Assembly: GCA_900551885.1 (NCBI GenBank)
Contig: URXS01000129.1
Coordinates: forward strand, 1-5,398
DNA: 5,398 bases
Direction of reading: 5' to 3'
Origin: an uncultured Oscillibacter sp.
GTDB taxonomy: Bacteria; Bacillota; Clostridia; Oscillospirales; Oscillospiraceae
A model generated the notes under the pieces. It ran no database searches. It was not told where the DNA came from and worked only from the letters and a program-made list of their open reading frames with translations. How positions within the stretch are numbered: the first letter of the stretch is position 1; every line of letters starts with the position of its first letter. A program made the position numbers and the translations under genes. Below are positions 1-5,214 of this stretch, piece by piece.

Positions 1-2
1 TG

Positions 3-206
3 CTAAAAGAAGCTTACGATTACAGTGTGAGATCAGATGGCGGCTTTAACATGGCCATCGGTGGCATCACCCGGGAGAACCTGCCCCAGCTTTCCGGCTG
101 CGGTCTCCAGGGGGTGGCGGTGGTCTCCGCCCTGTTTGCTCAAAGTGACGTGAAGGCCGCGGCGCAGGAGCTGCTGGCCCTGTCGGAGCAGATGGCCTGC
201 TCTTAA
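3..206 (+). CDS. thiE: Thiamin-phosphate synthase, C-terminal part (partial)
   Basis: This is the 3' end of a gene that enters from the left edge; 67 codons are visible before a TAA at 204-206. ThiE joins HMP pyrophosphate to the thiazole phosphate to make thiamin monophosphate in the cytoplasm. The visible part carries the two phosphate-binding segments of the TIM-barrel end: MAIGGIT, then about 12 residues later GLQGVAVVSAL, followed by the usual closing helix (DVKAAAQELLAL). This order matches the family C-terminus (AIGGI...N...G-x-x-GVAVVSAI). thiD and cytX downstream on the same strand support the assignment. The N-terminal two thirds, including the pyrophosphate and pyrimidine sites, lie outside the window, so completeness cannot be judged. 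Confidence 0.88.
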   Translation, partial: LKEAYDYSVRSDGGFNMAIGGITRENLPQLSGCGLQGVAVVSALFAQSDVKAAAQELLALSEQMACS

Positions 207-218
207 CCTTGTCCCAAC

Positions 219-243
219 CCGGCGAAAGCCCCGCTTTCGCCGG
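219..243 (+). promoter_or_regulatory. Hairpin 1 in the thiE-thiD leader
   Basis: A perfect 11-bp stem: CCGGCGAAAGC (219-229) pairs with GCTTTCGCCGG (233-243) around a CCC loop, starting 13 nt after the thiE stop. No T-tract follows (next bases AGAAGGAGG), so it is not an ordinary intrinsic terminator. It may stabilise the upstream mRNA end or form part of a leader with the second hairpin at 272-293. Confidence 0.6.
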
Positions 244-271
244 AGAAGGAGGAAATTTCCCGTCCTATGGA

Positions 272-293
272 GCTTTCCGCTTTGGCGGAAAGC
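272..293 (+). promoter_or_regulatory. Hairpin 2 in the thiE-thiD leader
   Basis: A perfect 9-bp stem: GCTTTCCGC (272-280) and GCGGAAAGC (285-293) with a TTTG loop. Its arms resemble those of the hairpin at 219-243 (GGCGAAAGC / GCTTTCGCC), so arms could re-pair between the two hairpins. No T-tract follows. I looked for the conserved TPP-riboswitch segments (CTGAGA and the ACC-TGAT-CTGG-TAATACC-type block) across 207-392 and did not see them. Confidence 0.55.
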
Positions 294-392
294 GGAACGG
301 TAAGGGGAATTTCCGACGAGGCGCGGTACATTGGGGGCACCACCTTGTATCGCCTTATAAAACTGTGCTGTTACCAGAAAGGAGAAACGAAC

Positions 393-1202
393 ATGAAAAC
401 AGCATTGACCATTGCTGGAAGCGATTCCAGCGGAGGCGCCGGGATCCAGGCAGATATCAAGACCATGACGGCCAACGGCGTATTCGCCATGAGCGCCGTC
501 ACCGCCCTGACTGCCCAAAATACCACCGGCGTCACAGACATCCTGGAAGCCACTCCGGCCTTCCTGGCGGCGGAGCTGGACGCGGTGTTTACCGACATCT
601 ATCCCGACGCCGTGAAGATCGGCATGGTCTCCTCCTCCGCTCTGATTCAGGTCATCGCGGAGAAGCTCCGCCAGTATGGGGCGGAGCGGATCGTGGTGGA
701 CCCGGTGATGGTGGCCACCTCCGGCGCCCGGCTGATCTCCGAGGACGCCGTAGAGACGCTGAAGGAGTATCTGCTGCCCCTGGCCACGGTCCTGACGCCC
801 AACATCCCGGAGGCGGAGCTGCTCTCCGGCATGACCATCACCGGCCCGGAGGGCATGGAGGCCGCCGCCCGGACCATCAGTGAGCGGTATGGCTGTGCCG
901 TCCTGTGCAAGGGCGGGCATCAGGTAAACGACGCCGACGACCTGCTCTGGCGTGGGGAAAACGGCAAGTGGTTCCACGGCCGGCGCATCAACAACCCCAA
1001 CACCCACGGCACCGGCTGCACCCTCTCCAGCGCCATTGCCTCCAATCTGGCCAAGGGCTATGATCTGGATACTTCCGTGGAGCGGGCCAAGGAATACATC
1101 TCCGGCGCCCTGAGCGCCATGCTGAATCTGGGCAAAGGCGCGGGGCCCATGGACCACATGTTTGACCTGAAGAGCCGGTTTATCGGGGAGGTGGAAGCGT
1201 GA
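393..1202 (+). CDS. thiD: Hydroxymethylpyrimidine / phosphomethylpyrimidine kinase
   Basis: ThiD phosphorylates 4-amino-5-hydroxymethyl-2-methylpyrimidine twice, giving the HMP pyrophosphate that ThiE uses. The product is 269 residues, normal for this ribokinase-fold family. The N-terminus LTIAGSDSSGGAGIQAD (5-21) is the family's pyrimidine-binding start, AQNTTGV (41-47) and VVDPVM (101-106) follow, and NTHGTGCTLSSAIA (203-216) is the anion-hole/catalytic signature with Cys209. I chose ATG 393 because AAAGGAGA (378-385) lies 7 nt upstream and the protein starts exactly where family members do. The frame is open upstream to an ATG at 267, but that would add 42 unrelated residues and has no well-spaced ribosome site. 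The TGA overlaps the GTG of cytX (GTGA), so the two are probably translationally coupled. No frameshift or missing key residue was seen. Confidence 0.96.
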   Translation: MKTALTIAGSDSSGGAGIQADIKTMTANGVFAMSAVTALTAQNTTGVTDILEATPAFLAAELDAVFTDIYPDAVKIGMVSSSALIQVIAEKLRQYGAERIVVDPVMVATSGARLISEDAVETLKEYLLPLATVLTPNIPEAELLSGMTITGPEGMEAAARTISERYGCAVLCKGGHQVNDADDLLWRGENGKWFHGRRINNPNTHGTGCTLSSAIASNLAKGYDLDTSVERAKEYISGALSAMLNLGKGAGPMDHMFDLKSRFIGEVEA

Positions 1203-2374
1203 AAAAGACCTCCACCTTCCAGAACGCCCTGATCTGGTTCGGCGCCGGCGTCTCCCTGGCGGAGATCCTGACCGGCACCTACTTCGCCCCCCTGGGCATG
1301 GCCAAGGGTTTTGCCGCTGTGGTGATCGGCCACGTGATCGGCTGTGTCATGATGCTGCTGGCGGGCCTGATCGGCGGCCGTACCGGCCGCAGCGCCATGG
1401 AGACCGTGAAGATGTCCTTCGGCCAGAAGGGCGGACTGCTGTTTGCCTTTTTGAACGTATTGCAGCTTGTGGGCTGGACCGCCATCATGATCTATGACGG
1501 GGCCCTGGCCATCGGCGGCATTTTCGACGTGGGCCACTGGGTCTGGTGCCTGGTGATCGGCGGATTGATCGTGCTATGGATTCTGGTGGGCGTCACCAAC
1601 CTGGGGCTCATCAACAAGATCGCCATGGCGGCGCTGTTCATCCTGACCCTGGTGCTGTGCAAGGTGATCTTCTTCTCCGGCGCGCCGGTGGGCGGCGACC
1701 TTGGAGAGGCCATGACCTTCGGCGCGGCGGTGGAGCTGGCGGTGGCCATGCCGCTGAGCTGGCTGCCCCTGATCTCCGACTACACCCGCGAGGCGGAAAA
1801 GCCCGTCCAGGCCACTGTGGCCAGCGTGGTGGTGTACGGCCTGGTGTCCTGCTGGATGTACCTGATCGGCATGGGCGCTGCCATTTACACCGGCGAGTAC
1901 GACATTGCCCAGATCATGGTGAAGGCGGGCCTGGGCATCGCGGCGCTGCTGATTTTGATCCTCTCCACGGTGACCACCACCTTCCTGGACGCCTGGTCCG
2001 CCGGCATCTCTGCCGAGTCCCTGTCCAAAAAGCTCAACGGCAAGTGGACCGCCGTGGTGGTGACGGTGATCGGCGTGGTGGGCTCCATCCTCTTCCCCAT
2101 GGACGACATCACCAACTTCCTCTACCTGATCGGCTCCGTCTTTGCCCCCATGATCGCCATTCAGATCGCCGACGCGTTCCTGCTGAAGCAGGACCGGTTT
2201 GACCAGGCGGTGGACGCCTGGAACCTGGGCATCTGGTTGGTGGGCTTCATTGCCTACCGTCTGCTGATGAACGTGGACATCGTGGTGGGCTACACCCTGG
2301 TGGACATGGTGCTGACCATTGTGCTGTGCCTGGTGGTCCACAGCCTGCGGCACCGCTCCCGGGCGGCGGCCTGA
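1199..2374 (+). CDS. cytX: Putative hydroxymethylpyrimidine transporter CytX (NCS1 family)
   Basis: A 391-residue polytopic inner-membrane protein, with about ten to twelve hydrophobic segments over residues 10-382 and a basic tail (HSLRHRSR). It belongs to the nucleobase:cation symporter-1 family. Recognisable stretches are WFGAGVSLAEILTGTYFAPLG (13-33), QLVGWTAIMIYDGA (89-102), WLPLISDYTR (188-197, the family's DYTR motif), FLDAWSAGISAES (262-274) and APMIAIQIADAFLLK (316-330). The N-terminal motif and the coupling to thiD point to the CytX subgroup, proposed to import HMP for salvage; the substrate is inferred from context, not seen. The start is GTG at 1199, preceded 7 nt upstream by GGGGAGG (1185-1191) inside thiD. 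It is somewhat shorter than many NCS1 carriers (450-500 residues), as is usual for CytX. A terminator follows within 35 nt. Confidence 0.9.
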   Translation: MKKTSTFQNALIWFGAGVSLAEILTGTYFAPLGMAKGFAAVVIGHVIGCVMMLLAGLIGGRTGRSAMETVKMSFGQKGGLLFAFLNVLQLVGWTAIMIYDGALAIGGIFDVGHWVWCLVIGGLIVLWILVGVTNLGLINKIAMAALFILTLVLCKVIFFSGAPVGGDLGEAMTFGAAVELAVAMPLSWLPLISDYTREAEKPVQATVASVVVYGLVSCWMYLIGMGAAIYTGEYDIAQIMVKAGLGIAALLILILSTVTTTFLDAWSAGISAESLSKKLNGKWTAVVVTVIGVVGSILFPMDDITNFLYLIGSVFAPMIAIQIADAFLLKQDRFDQAVDAWNLGIWLVGFIAYRLLMNVDIVVGYTLVDMVLTIVLCLVVHSLRHRSRAAA

Positions 2375-2404
2375 CCGGATACCGGCAACACACCCCAAAA
2401 GATA

Positions 2405-2446
2405 AACGAGCCCCGGAGGCATCGCCTCCGGGGCTCGTTCTTTTTT
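2405..2446. terminator. Bidirectional intrinsic terminator between cytX and nfo
   Basis: A perfect 15-bp stem: ACGAGCCCCGGAGGC (2406-2420) pairs with GCCTCCGGGGCTCGT (2424-2438) around an ATC loop, extended by an A-T pair. TTCTTTTTT (2438-2446) follows on the + strand, terminating thiE-thiD-cytX. On the - strand the exit sequence TTTATCTTTT (2394-2404 complement) is also T-rich, and nfo ends at 2453, so it probably terminates both convergent units. Confidence 0.93.
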
Positions 2447-2452
2447 GTGCGC

Positions 2453-3283
2453 TCAGTTTTCCGCCGCCTGCCGCAGCAGGGCGATCTCCCGGGCATAGCC
2501 GGAAAGGTCGTTGGGGGTTTCCAGGCAGAAGGGCAGGTCCTTCAAAGCCGGGTGCCGGATGACCCGGACCAGGGCCTCCAGGCCGATGGCACCCTGCCCG
2601 ATGCACGCGTGGCGGTCCTTGTGGCTGCCAAGGGGATTCTTGCTGTCGTTGAGGTGGATGGCCCGGAGCCGGTCCAGGCCGATCACATGGTCAAATTCCT
2701 CCAGAACGGCGTCCAGATGGTCGGCGATGTCATAGCCGGCGTCCCACACGTGGCAGGTGTCCAGACACACGCCCAGCCGGTCCCCCAGCTCCACCTGGTC
2801 CAGAATGGCGCGGAGCTCTTCAAAGCTGCCGCCCACCTCGCTGCCCTTGCCGGCCATGGTCTCCAGCAGCACAGTGGTGGACTGGTCCGGCCGCAGCAGA
2901 TGGTTCAGCCCCTGGGCGATCAGCGCCACGCCCTGGTCCGTCCCCTGCCCCACATGGCTGCCGGGGTGAAAGTTATAGAGTTGGCCCGGCAGATGCTCCA
3001 GCCGCCGAAGGTCGTCCGCCATGGTCTCCACAGCGAAGGTCCGGTTTTCCTCCCGGGCACCGCACAGGTTCAGAGTGTATGGCGCATGGGCGATGACGGG
3101 CGCGAAGTGGTGCTCCTTCAGCAGGGACGTCAGGGCCGCCGCGTCGGCCACGTCCAGGTCCTTGGCCCGGCTGCCCCGAGGATTCCGGGTAAAAAACTGA
3201 AAGGTGTCCGCCCCCAACTCCAGGGCCTGCCGGCCCATGGCCGCAAAGCCCTTGGAGCTGGAGAGATGACAGCCGATGTGCAT
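2453..3283 (-). CDS. nfo: Endonuclease IV (AP endonuclease)
   Basis: This zinc-dependent enzyme cleaves DNA 5' to abasic sites in base-excision repair. The 276 residues form a TIM-barrel AP endonuclease of normal length. All nine expected metal ligands are visible: His66 (AHAPY), His106 (FHPGSH), Glu141 (LLETMAGKG), Asp175 and His178 (CLDTCHVWDAGYD), His210 (IHLNDSK), Asp223 and His225 (DRHACIGQG) and Glu255 (LETP). The spacing matches E. coli Nfo (H69, H109, E145, D179, H182, H216, D229, H231, E261). I chose the ATG at 3283, giving the family N-terminus MHIGCHLSSSKGF, with GGGAGG about 9 nt upstream; a longer reading to 3322 adds 13 residues that overlap the likely promoter. One mild oddity is DRHA where DRHE is common. 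It stands alone with its own promoter and converges on cytX. Confidence 0.96.
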   Translation of the reverse strand: MHIGCHLSSSKGFAAMGRQALELGADTFQFFTRNPRGSRAKDLDVADAAALTSLLKEHHFAPVIAHAPYTLNLCGAREENRTFAVETMADDLRRLEHLPGQLYNFHPGSHVGQGTDQGVALIAQGLNHLLRPDQSTTVLLETMAGKGSEVGGSFEELRAILDQVELGDRLGVCLDTCHVWDAGYDIADHLDAVLEEFDHVIGLDRLRAIHLNDSKNPLGSHKDRHACIGQGAIGLEALVRVIRHPALKDLPFCLETPNDLSGYAREIALLRQAAEN

Positions 3284-3312
3284 AGGTCTCGCCTCCCGCG
3301 GTATTTTTTTTG

Positions 3313-3321
3313 ATTCTACCA
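3313..3321 (-). promoter_or_regulatory. Likely nfo promoter (extended -10)
   Basis: Read on the - strand, TGGTAGAAT is an extended -10 element (TGnTAtAAT-like), placing the transcript start about 23 nt before the nfo ATG. The -35 region is poor (TGGCAA at a 17-bp spacing), as is usual for extended -10 promoters. Confidence 0.5.
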
Positions 3322-3334
3322 CGTCCGGGGAGCT

Positions 3335-3349
3335 TTTGCCACCGGCAAA
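3335..3349. promoter_or_regulatory. Dyad over the nfo -35 region
   Basis: TTTGCC-ACC-GGCAAA is a perfect 6-bp inverted repeat with a 3-nt centre. It overlaps where the -35 of the nfo promoter would sit. It has no T-tract in either direction, so a protein-binding operator is more likely than a terminator. No regulator is identified. Confidence 0.3.
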
Positions 3350-3375
3350 TGCAACACGAGGCCCGCCTGGGCCCC

Positions 3376-3540
3376 TCAGGGGTGATGGGGGAGCCCGGCG
3401 GGACCATCATCTGATTCAATGAACAACTCTTCCGCCCGCCGCTGCGCTTCCATGAGGCTGACTTGCAGCCGCCGCAGGGATTCCTCCGCATCTGTGATGG
3501 CGTTGAAGAGGAGCAGGTATTCTCTGGGGATTTTCTGCAT
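3376..3540 (-). CDS. Small helical (coiled-coil-like) hypothetical protein
   Basis: I do not recognise a family. The predicted 54-residue protein starts MQKIPREYLLLFNAITD, has a charged amphipathic helix from about residue 14 to 41 with leucines and isoleucines at heptad-like spacing (AITDAEESLRRLQVSLMEA, then RRAEELFIE), and ends in a short Pro/Gly/His tail. I chose ATG 3540 because AAAGGA (3551-3556 on the - strand) lies 10 nt upstream; an in-frame ATG at 3573 lacks a good ribosome site. It lies upstream of nfo on the same strand, 92 nt apart, with a promoter for nfo in between. No signal peptide or membrane segment is seen. The helix, ribosome site and intergenic placement make it a likely gene, but its role is unknown. 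Confidence 0.6.
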   Translation of the reverse strand: MQKIPREYLLLFNAITDAEESLRRLQVSLMEAQRRAEELFIESDDGPAGLPHHP

Positions 3541-3588
3541 TTGGTATCCGTCCTTTCTTATACGGCACAACATCTAGGAACTGCCCCT

Positions 3589-3594
3589 ATCATA
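3589..3594 (-). promoter_or_regulatory. Possible -10 for the small helical protein gene
   Basis: TATGAT on the - strand lies about 49 nt before the start codon at 3540. No convincing -35 is present at 16-18 bp. A weak 8-bp dyad (TTGTCGAG / CTCGGCAA, 3625-3643, one G-T pair) lies just upstream and might be regulatory. Confidence 0.25.
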
Positions 3595-3669
3595 CACAAA
3601 CCGGCGGAGAGATTCTGTCTGAATTTGTCGAGAACCTCGGCAATTTGGGGCATTTTCCAAAAACGGCCC

Positions 3670-3709
3670 AAAAAAAGAGGGACGGAGGCGGACTGTGCCG
3701 CTCCGTCCC
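3670..3709 (-). terminator. Intrinsic terminator of the endonuclease gene
   Basis: On the - strand GGGACGGAG pairs with CTCCGTCCC (3701-3709 with 3679-3687), continued by a CGG/CCG stem with one bulged base and a 6-nt loop. TCTTTTTTT follows directly. It begins 27 nt after the endonuclease stop and separates it from the small gene downstream. Confidence 0.9.
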
Positions 3710-3735
3710 GAAACATGGGGATTCCTGTTGGAGGG

Positions 3736-4656
3736 TTATGGATTGCACTGGCCGCAGGGGGCGTACCCTTCGGCGATCAGCTCCTCCCGGCTGCCGGAGA
3801 AGGTCTCCCGGTTTTCCTCCTTGATGGAGGCGGCGCCGGAGCAGTCCGGGTCGTGGAACTTCATGGAGCTGGTGTTGAGGATGTAGGTCTCCTCCCCGGC
3901 GGTCTCGCCGCCGGTGTTGGCGTCGGTTTCGCTGTCCGCCTGGGTATGGTCGGAACTGTTGGGGGCCTCTCCGGTCAGCCAACTGTCTCCGGTGCCGTAG
4001 TCGATGGTGATGCCGGGCTGGCAGTTGTAGACGTAGACGTTGAAGCACACGCCCTCTCCCCCGTCCTCCACGGACAACGCCTCCATCTGGACGCCCCGGG
4101 CCACCAGCTCCGTGCCGGAGAAGATGGGGGTCACCCGGTAGAGCACATGGTTACCGGTCTCCTGCACGTAGTCCGCCACCTGGTCCTCAAAGGGCAGCAT
4201 CCCCTCCACATTCATGTAGCGGGTGCCGGTGATGAGGTTTTCCTCGTTGGCATTCTCCCCGGTCAGTTGGTAGCCGATCAGGTGGCAGCGGTTATAGAGA
4301 TACTGGCCGTCCACAATGTCGTACTTGACGGTCTGCCAGCCGGAGGGCTTCACCTGGCCGATCTCCCCCCGCTCCTCCGTGGGCATCAGGTCTGTGCCCA
4401 CGTTGGCCTCGGCCGGGCCGCAGCGGCCCAGGAAGTCCAGGGAGCTGTATGTCTCATAGGATGTGGCGGGCAGGTTGTCCCGGTCAAAATCCGGCTCATT
4501 GTCCTCCAGTATCACGTAAGGCTCGCCGGAGAATTCCGGGACGTCCTCCAGGGAGAAGGACTGGGCGGGAAACAGCGCGTCCCGCTGGGTGTAGGCGGTC
4601 AGGGCAGCGCAGCACAGCAGCACCACCGGCACCAGGGCCTTGATCAGTTTTTTCAA
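3736..4656 (-). CDS. Exported DNA/RNA non-specific endonuclease with Ada-like zinc module
   Basis: A 306-residue beta-beta-alpha-metal nuclease of the EndA/NucA group, which cuts DNA or RNA without sequence preference outside the cell or at the membrane. Residues 1-22 (MKKLIKALVPVVLLCCAALT) form a signal peptide or anchor. The core holds YNRCHLIGYQL (121-131), where His125 is the expected general base (DRGH in relatives), and ENLITGTRYMN (139-149), where Asn140 and Asn149 align with the structural and metal-binding Asn of pneumococcal EndA. A Ser/Thr/Asp/Glu-rich linker (about 228-256) leads to a C-terminal module, KFHDPDC...PCGQC (266-304), resembling the Ada metal-binding fold with His268, Cys272, Cys301 and Cys304 as likely zinc ligands. 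The start is TTG at 4656, supported by AAAGGAG 6 nt upstream and the signal sequence. No clear promoter lies between it and the tRNA-Val terminator. Substrate and role (nutrient DNA, uptake, defence) are unknown. Confidence 0.9.
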   Translation of the reverse strand: MKKLIKALVPVVLLCCAALTAYTQRDALFPAQSFSLEDVPEFSGEPYVILEDNEPDFDRDNLPATSYETYSSLDFLGRCGPAEANVGTDLMPTEERGEIGQVKPSGWQTVKYDIVDGQYLYNRCHLIGYQLTGENANEENLITGTRYMNVEGMLPFEDQVADYVQETGNHVLYRVTPIFSGTELVARGVQMEALSVEDGGEGVCFNVYVYNCQPGITIDYGTGDSWLTGEAPNSSDHTQADSETDANTGGETAGEETYILNTSSMKFHDPDCSGAASIKEENRETFSGSREELIAEGYAPCGQCNP

Positions 4657-4690
4657 GGAGAACTCCTTTCTTGGCAGAGGCGGCAGGATA

Positions 4691-4724
4691 TAAAAATAAC
4701 CACACCAGACGGTGTGGTTATTTT
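4691..4724 (-). terminator. Intrinsic terminator after tRNA-Val
   Basis: A perfect 14-bp stem on the - strand, AAAATAACCACACC (4724-4711) and GGTGTGGTTATTTT (4706-4693), with a GTCT loop and more T residues after it (TTATTTTTATAT). It starts at the last base of the encoded CCA end. The endonuclease gene begins only 35 nt beyond it. Confidence 0.9.
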
Positions 4725-4800
4725 GGTGGACGATACAGGACTCGAACCTGTGACCCCCTGCACGTCAAGCAGGTGCTCTAGCCAGCTGAGCTAATCGTCC
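4724..4800 (-). tRNA. tRNA-Val (anticodon GAC)
   Basis: A full 77-nt cloverleaf with encoded CCA. The acceptor stem is GGACGAT/ATCGTCC with discriminator A, the D arm is GCTC...GAGC, the anticodon arm is CCTGC-TTGACGT-GCAGG (anticodon GAC at 4764-4766), the variable loop is short, and the T arm is ACAGG-TTCGAAC-CCTGT. GAC decodes GUC and GUU valine codons. It is transcribed leftwards from its own promoter and ends in a strong terminator. Confidence 0.97.
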
Positions 4801-4816
4801 GAAGCGGAACACATAT

Positions 4817-4845
4817 AAGATACACGAAACAACGGGATTTGTCAA
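4817..4845 (-). promoter_or_regulatory. Promoter of tRNA-Val
   Basis: On the - strand a perfect -35 TTGACA (4845-4840), a 17-bp spacer and -10 TATCTT (4822-4817) lie 16 nt before the tRNA. This is a standard vegetative sigma-A type promoter. Confidence 0.9.
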
Positions 4846-4926
4846 CCTTTTTCTTTTCCCTTTCGGAATTTTTTGTGAAGGCTGCATTTACCGCCGTTTT
4901 TTTACGGGACAGGGGCAAAAATTCAC

Positions 4927-4955
4927 GCAAGTTTTTACCCCTTCCCGCGTATACT
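4927..4955 (+). promoter_or_regulatory. Promoter-like box upstream of micropeptide A
   Basis: GCAAG (4927-4931), 16 bp, then CGTATACT (4948-4955), with GG following. The same arrangement is present before micropeptide B. TATACT could be a sigma-A -10, but no TTGACA-like -35 is present. The GCAA/CRTATACT pair with 16-bp spacing looks somewhat more like sporulation sigma-factor promoters, which is an inference only. Confidence 0.5.
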
Positions 4956-4988
4956 GGCGGGGAGCCTATTTGCAAAGGAGGAACCAAT

Positions 4989-5063
4989 ATGCATACACAG
5001 CCAACCGCCGGCGATGTGGACGATCTGATCTTTCAGGACGCCTGGTTCATCAGCCAGCGATAA
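4989..5063 (+). CDS. Micropeptide A (24 residues, GDVDDLIFQD family)
   Basis: Not a family I recognise. The 24-residue acidic peptide begins MHTQPTA, continues with GDVDDLIFQDAW and ends FISQR before TAA. It has no Cys, signal peptide or membrane segment. The ribosome site AAAGGAGG (4974-4981) sits 7 nt before the ATG, which is near optimal. The convergent gene at 5101-5181 encodes the same GDVDDLIFQD-x-W-xx-SQR core. Of the 14 identical core residues, five use different synonymous codons (Gly, two Asp, Phe, Ser), the pattern expected for selection on protein sequence. The frame stays open upstream to 4839, but that start has no ribosome site. Possible roles include a signalling or modified (RiPP-like) peptide, a spore-associated peptide or a small regulator; nothing here decides among them. 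Confidence 0.7.
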   Translation: MHTQPTAGDVDDLIFQDAWFISQR

Positions 5064-5070
5064 GGACTTG

Positions 5071-5092
5071 GGACGCCGCGAAAGCGGCGTCC
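5071..5092. terminator. Shared central hairpin between the micropeptide genes
   Basis: GGACGCCGC (5071-5079) and GCGGCGTCC (5084-5092) form a perfect 9-bp stem capped on the + strand by a GAAA (GNRA) tetraloop. It starts 7 nt after the stop of gene A and 8 nt after that of gene B. No T-tract follows in either direction, so if it terminates transcription it is not a classical intrinsic terminator; RNA 3'-end protection is an alternative. Confidence 0.55.
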
Positions 5093-5100
5093 TGTACTCC

Positions 5101-5181
5101 TCATCGCTGACTGGTGGTCCAGCTGTCCTGGAAGATCAGGTCATCCACATCACCGATGCCGATCATTTTGGGGTCGTTCAT
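5101..5181 (-). CDS. Micropeptide B (26 residues, GDVDDLIFQD family)
   Basis: Paralogue of micropeptide A on the opposite strand. It starts MNDPKMIGI, then GDVDDLIFQDSW, and ends TTSQR before TGA. AAAGGAGG (5196-5189 on the - strand) is followed by exactly 7 nt and then ATG, the same spacing as gene A, and GCAAAGGAGGAA is shared around it. The N-termini differ completely (9 residues here against 7), while the core and the SQR end are kept; A/S, F/T and I/T are the only differences from G to R. It is acidic, without Cys or hydrophobic export segment. An in-frame upstream reading to 5319 gives 72 residues but has no ribosome site at its start. Function unknown. Confidence 0.7.
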   Translation of the reverse strand: MNDPKMIGIGDVDDLIFQDSWTTSQR

Positions 5182-5214
5182 CTCGTTTCCTCCTTTGCAT
5201 TTGGCTTCTCGGCC

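Noticed and set aside
267..392. N-terminal extension of thiD by 42 residues from ATG 267
   Set aside because: The AAGGAGG nearest to it is about 14 nt away, the extension spans a strong hairpin, and ThiD proteins begin at the MKTALTIAGSD equivalent.
207..392. TPP riboswitch before thiD
   Set aside because: The conserved CTGAGA and the 3' pyrophosphate-binding block were not found by eye; only simple hairpins are present.
33..1157. A 374-codon - strand frame opposite thiE/thiD
   Set aside because: Antisense shadow of thiE and thiD with Gly/His/Arg-rich composition and no ribosome site.
1574..2422. A 282-codon - strand frame opposite cytX
   Set aside because: Histidine- and glutamine-rich shadow typical of the antisense of a membrane-protein gene; it also runs through the terminator.
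2447..3313. A 288-codon open frame on the + strand opposite nfo
   Set aside because: It covers nfo exactly in antisense, and nfo has all catalytic residues; the + frame has no recognisable domain.
3335..3382. Terminator for the small helical gene
   Set aside because: Short hairpins exist just past its stop (GGCCC-AGGC-GGGCC) but no T-tract follows, so no terminator is called.
3463..4794. A 443-codon open frame on the + strand
   Set aside because: It runs antisense through the nuclease gene and into the tRNA. It is low in complexity (Gly/Ala/Val/Leu-rich), has no ribosome site, and crosses a terminator. It is a GC-driven shadow.
4989..5181. Type I toxin-antitoxin pair
   Set aside because: The convergent overlapping layout is suggestive, but both peptides are acidic and lack the hydrophobic membrane segment of known type I toxins.
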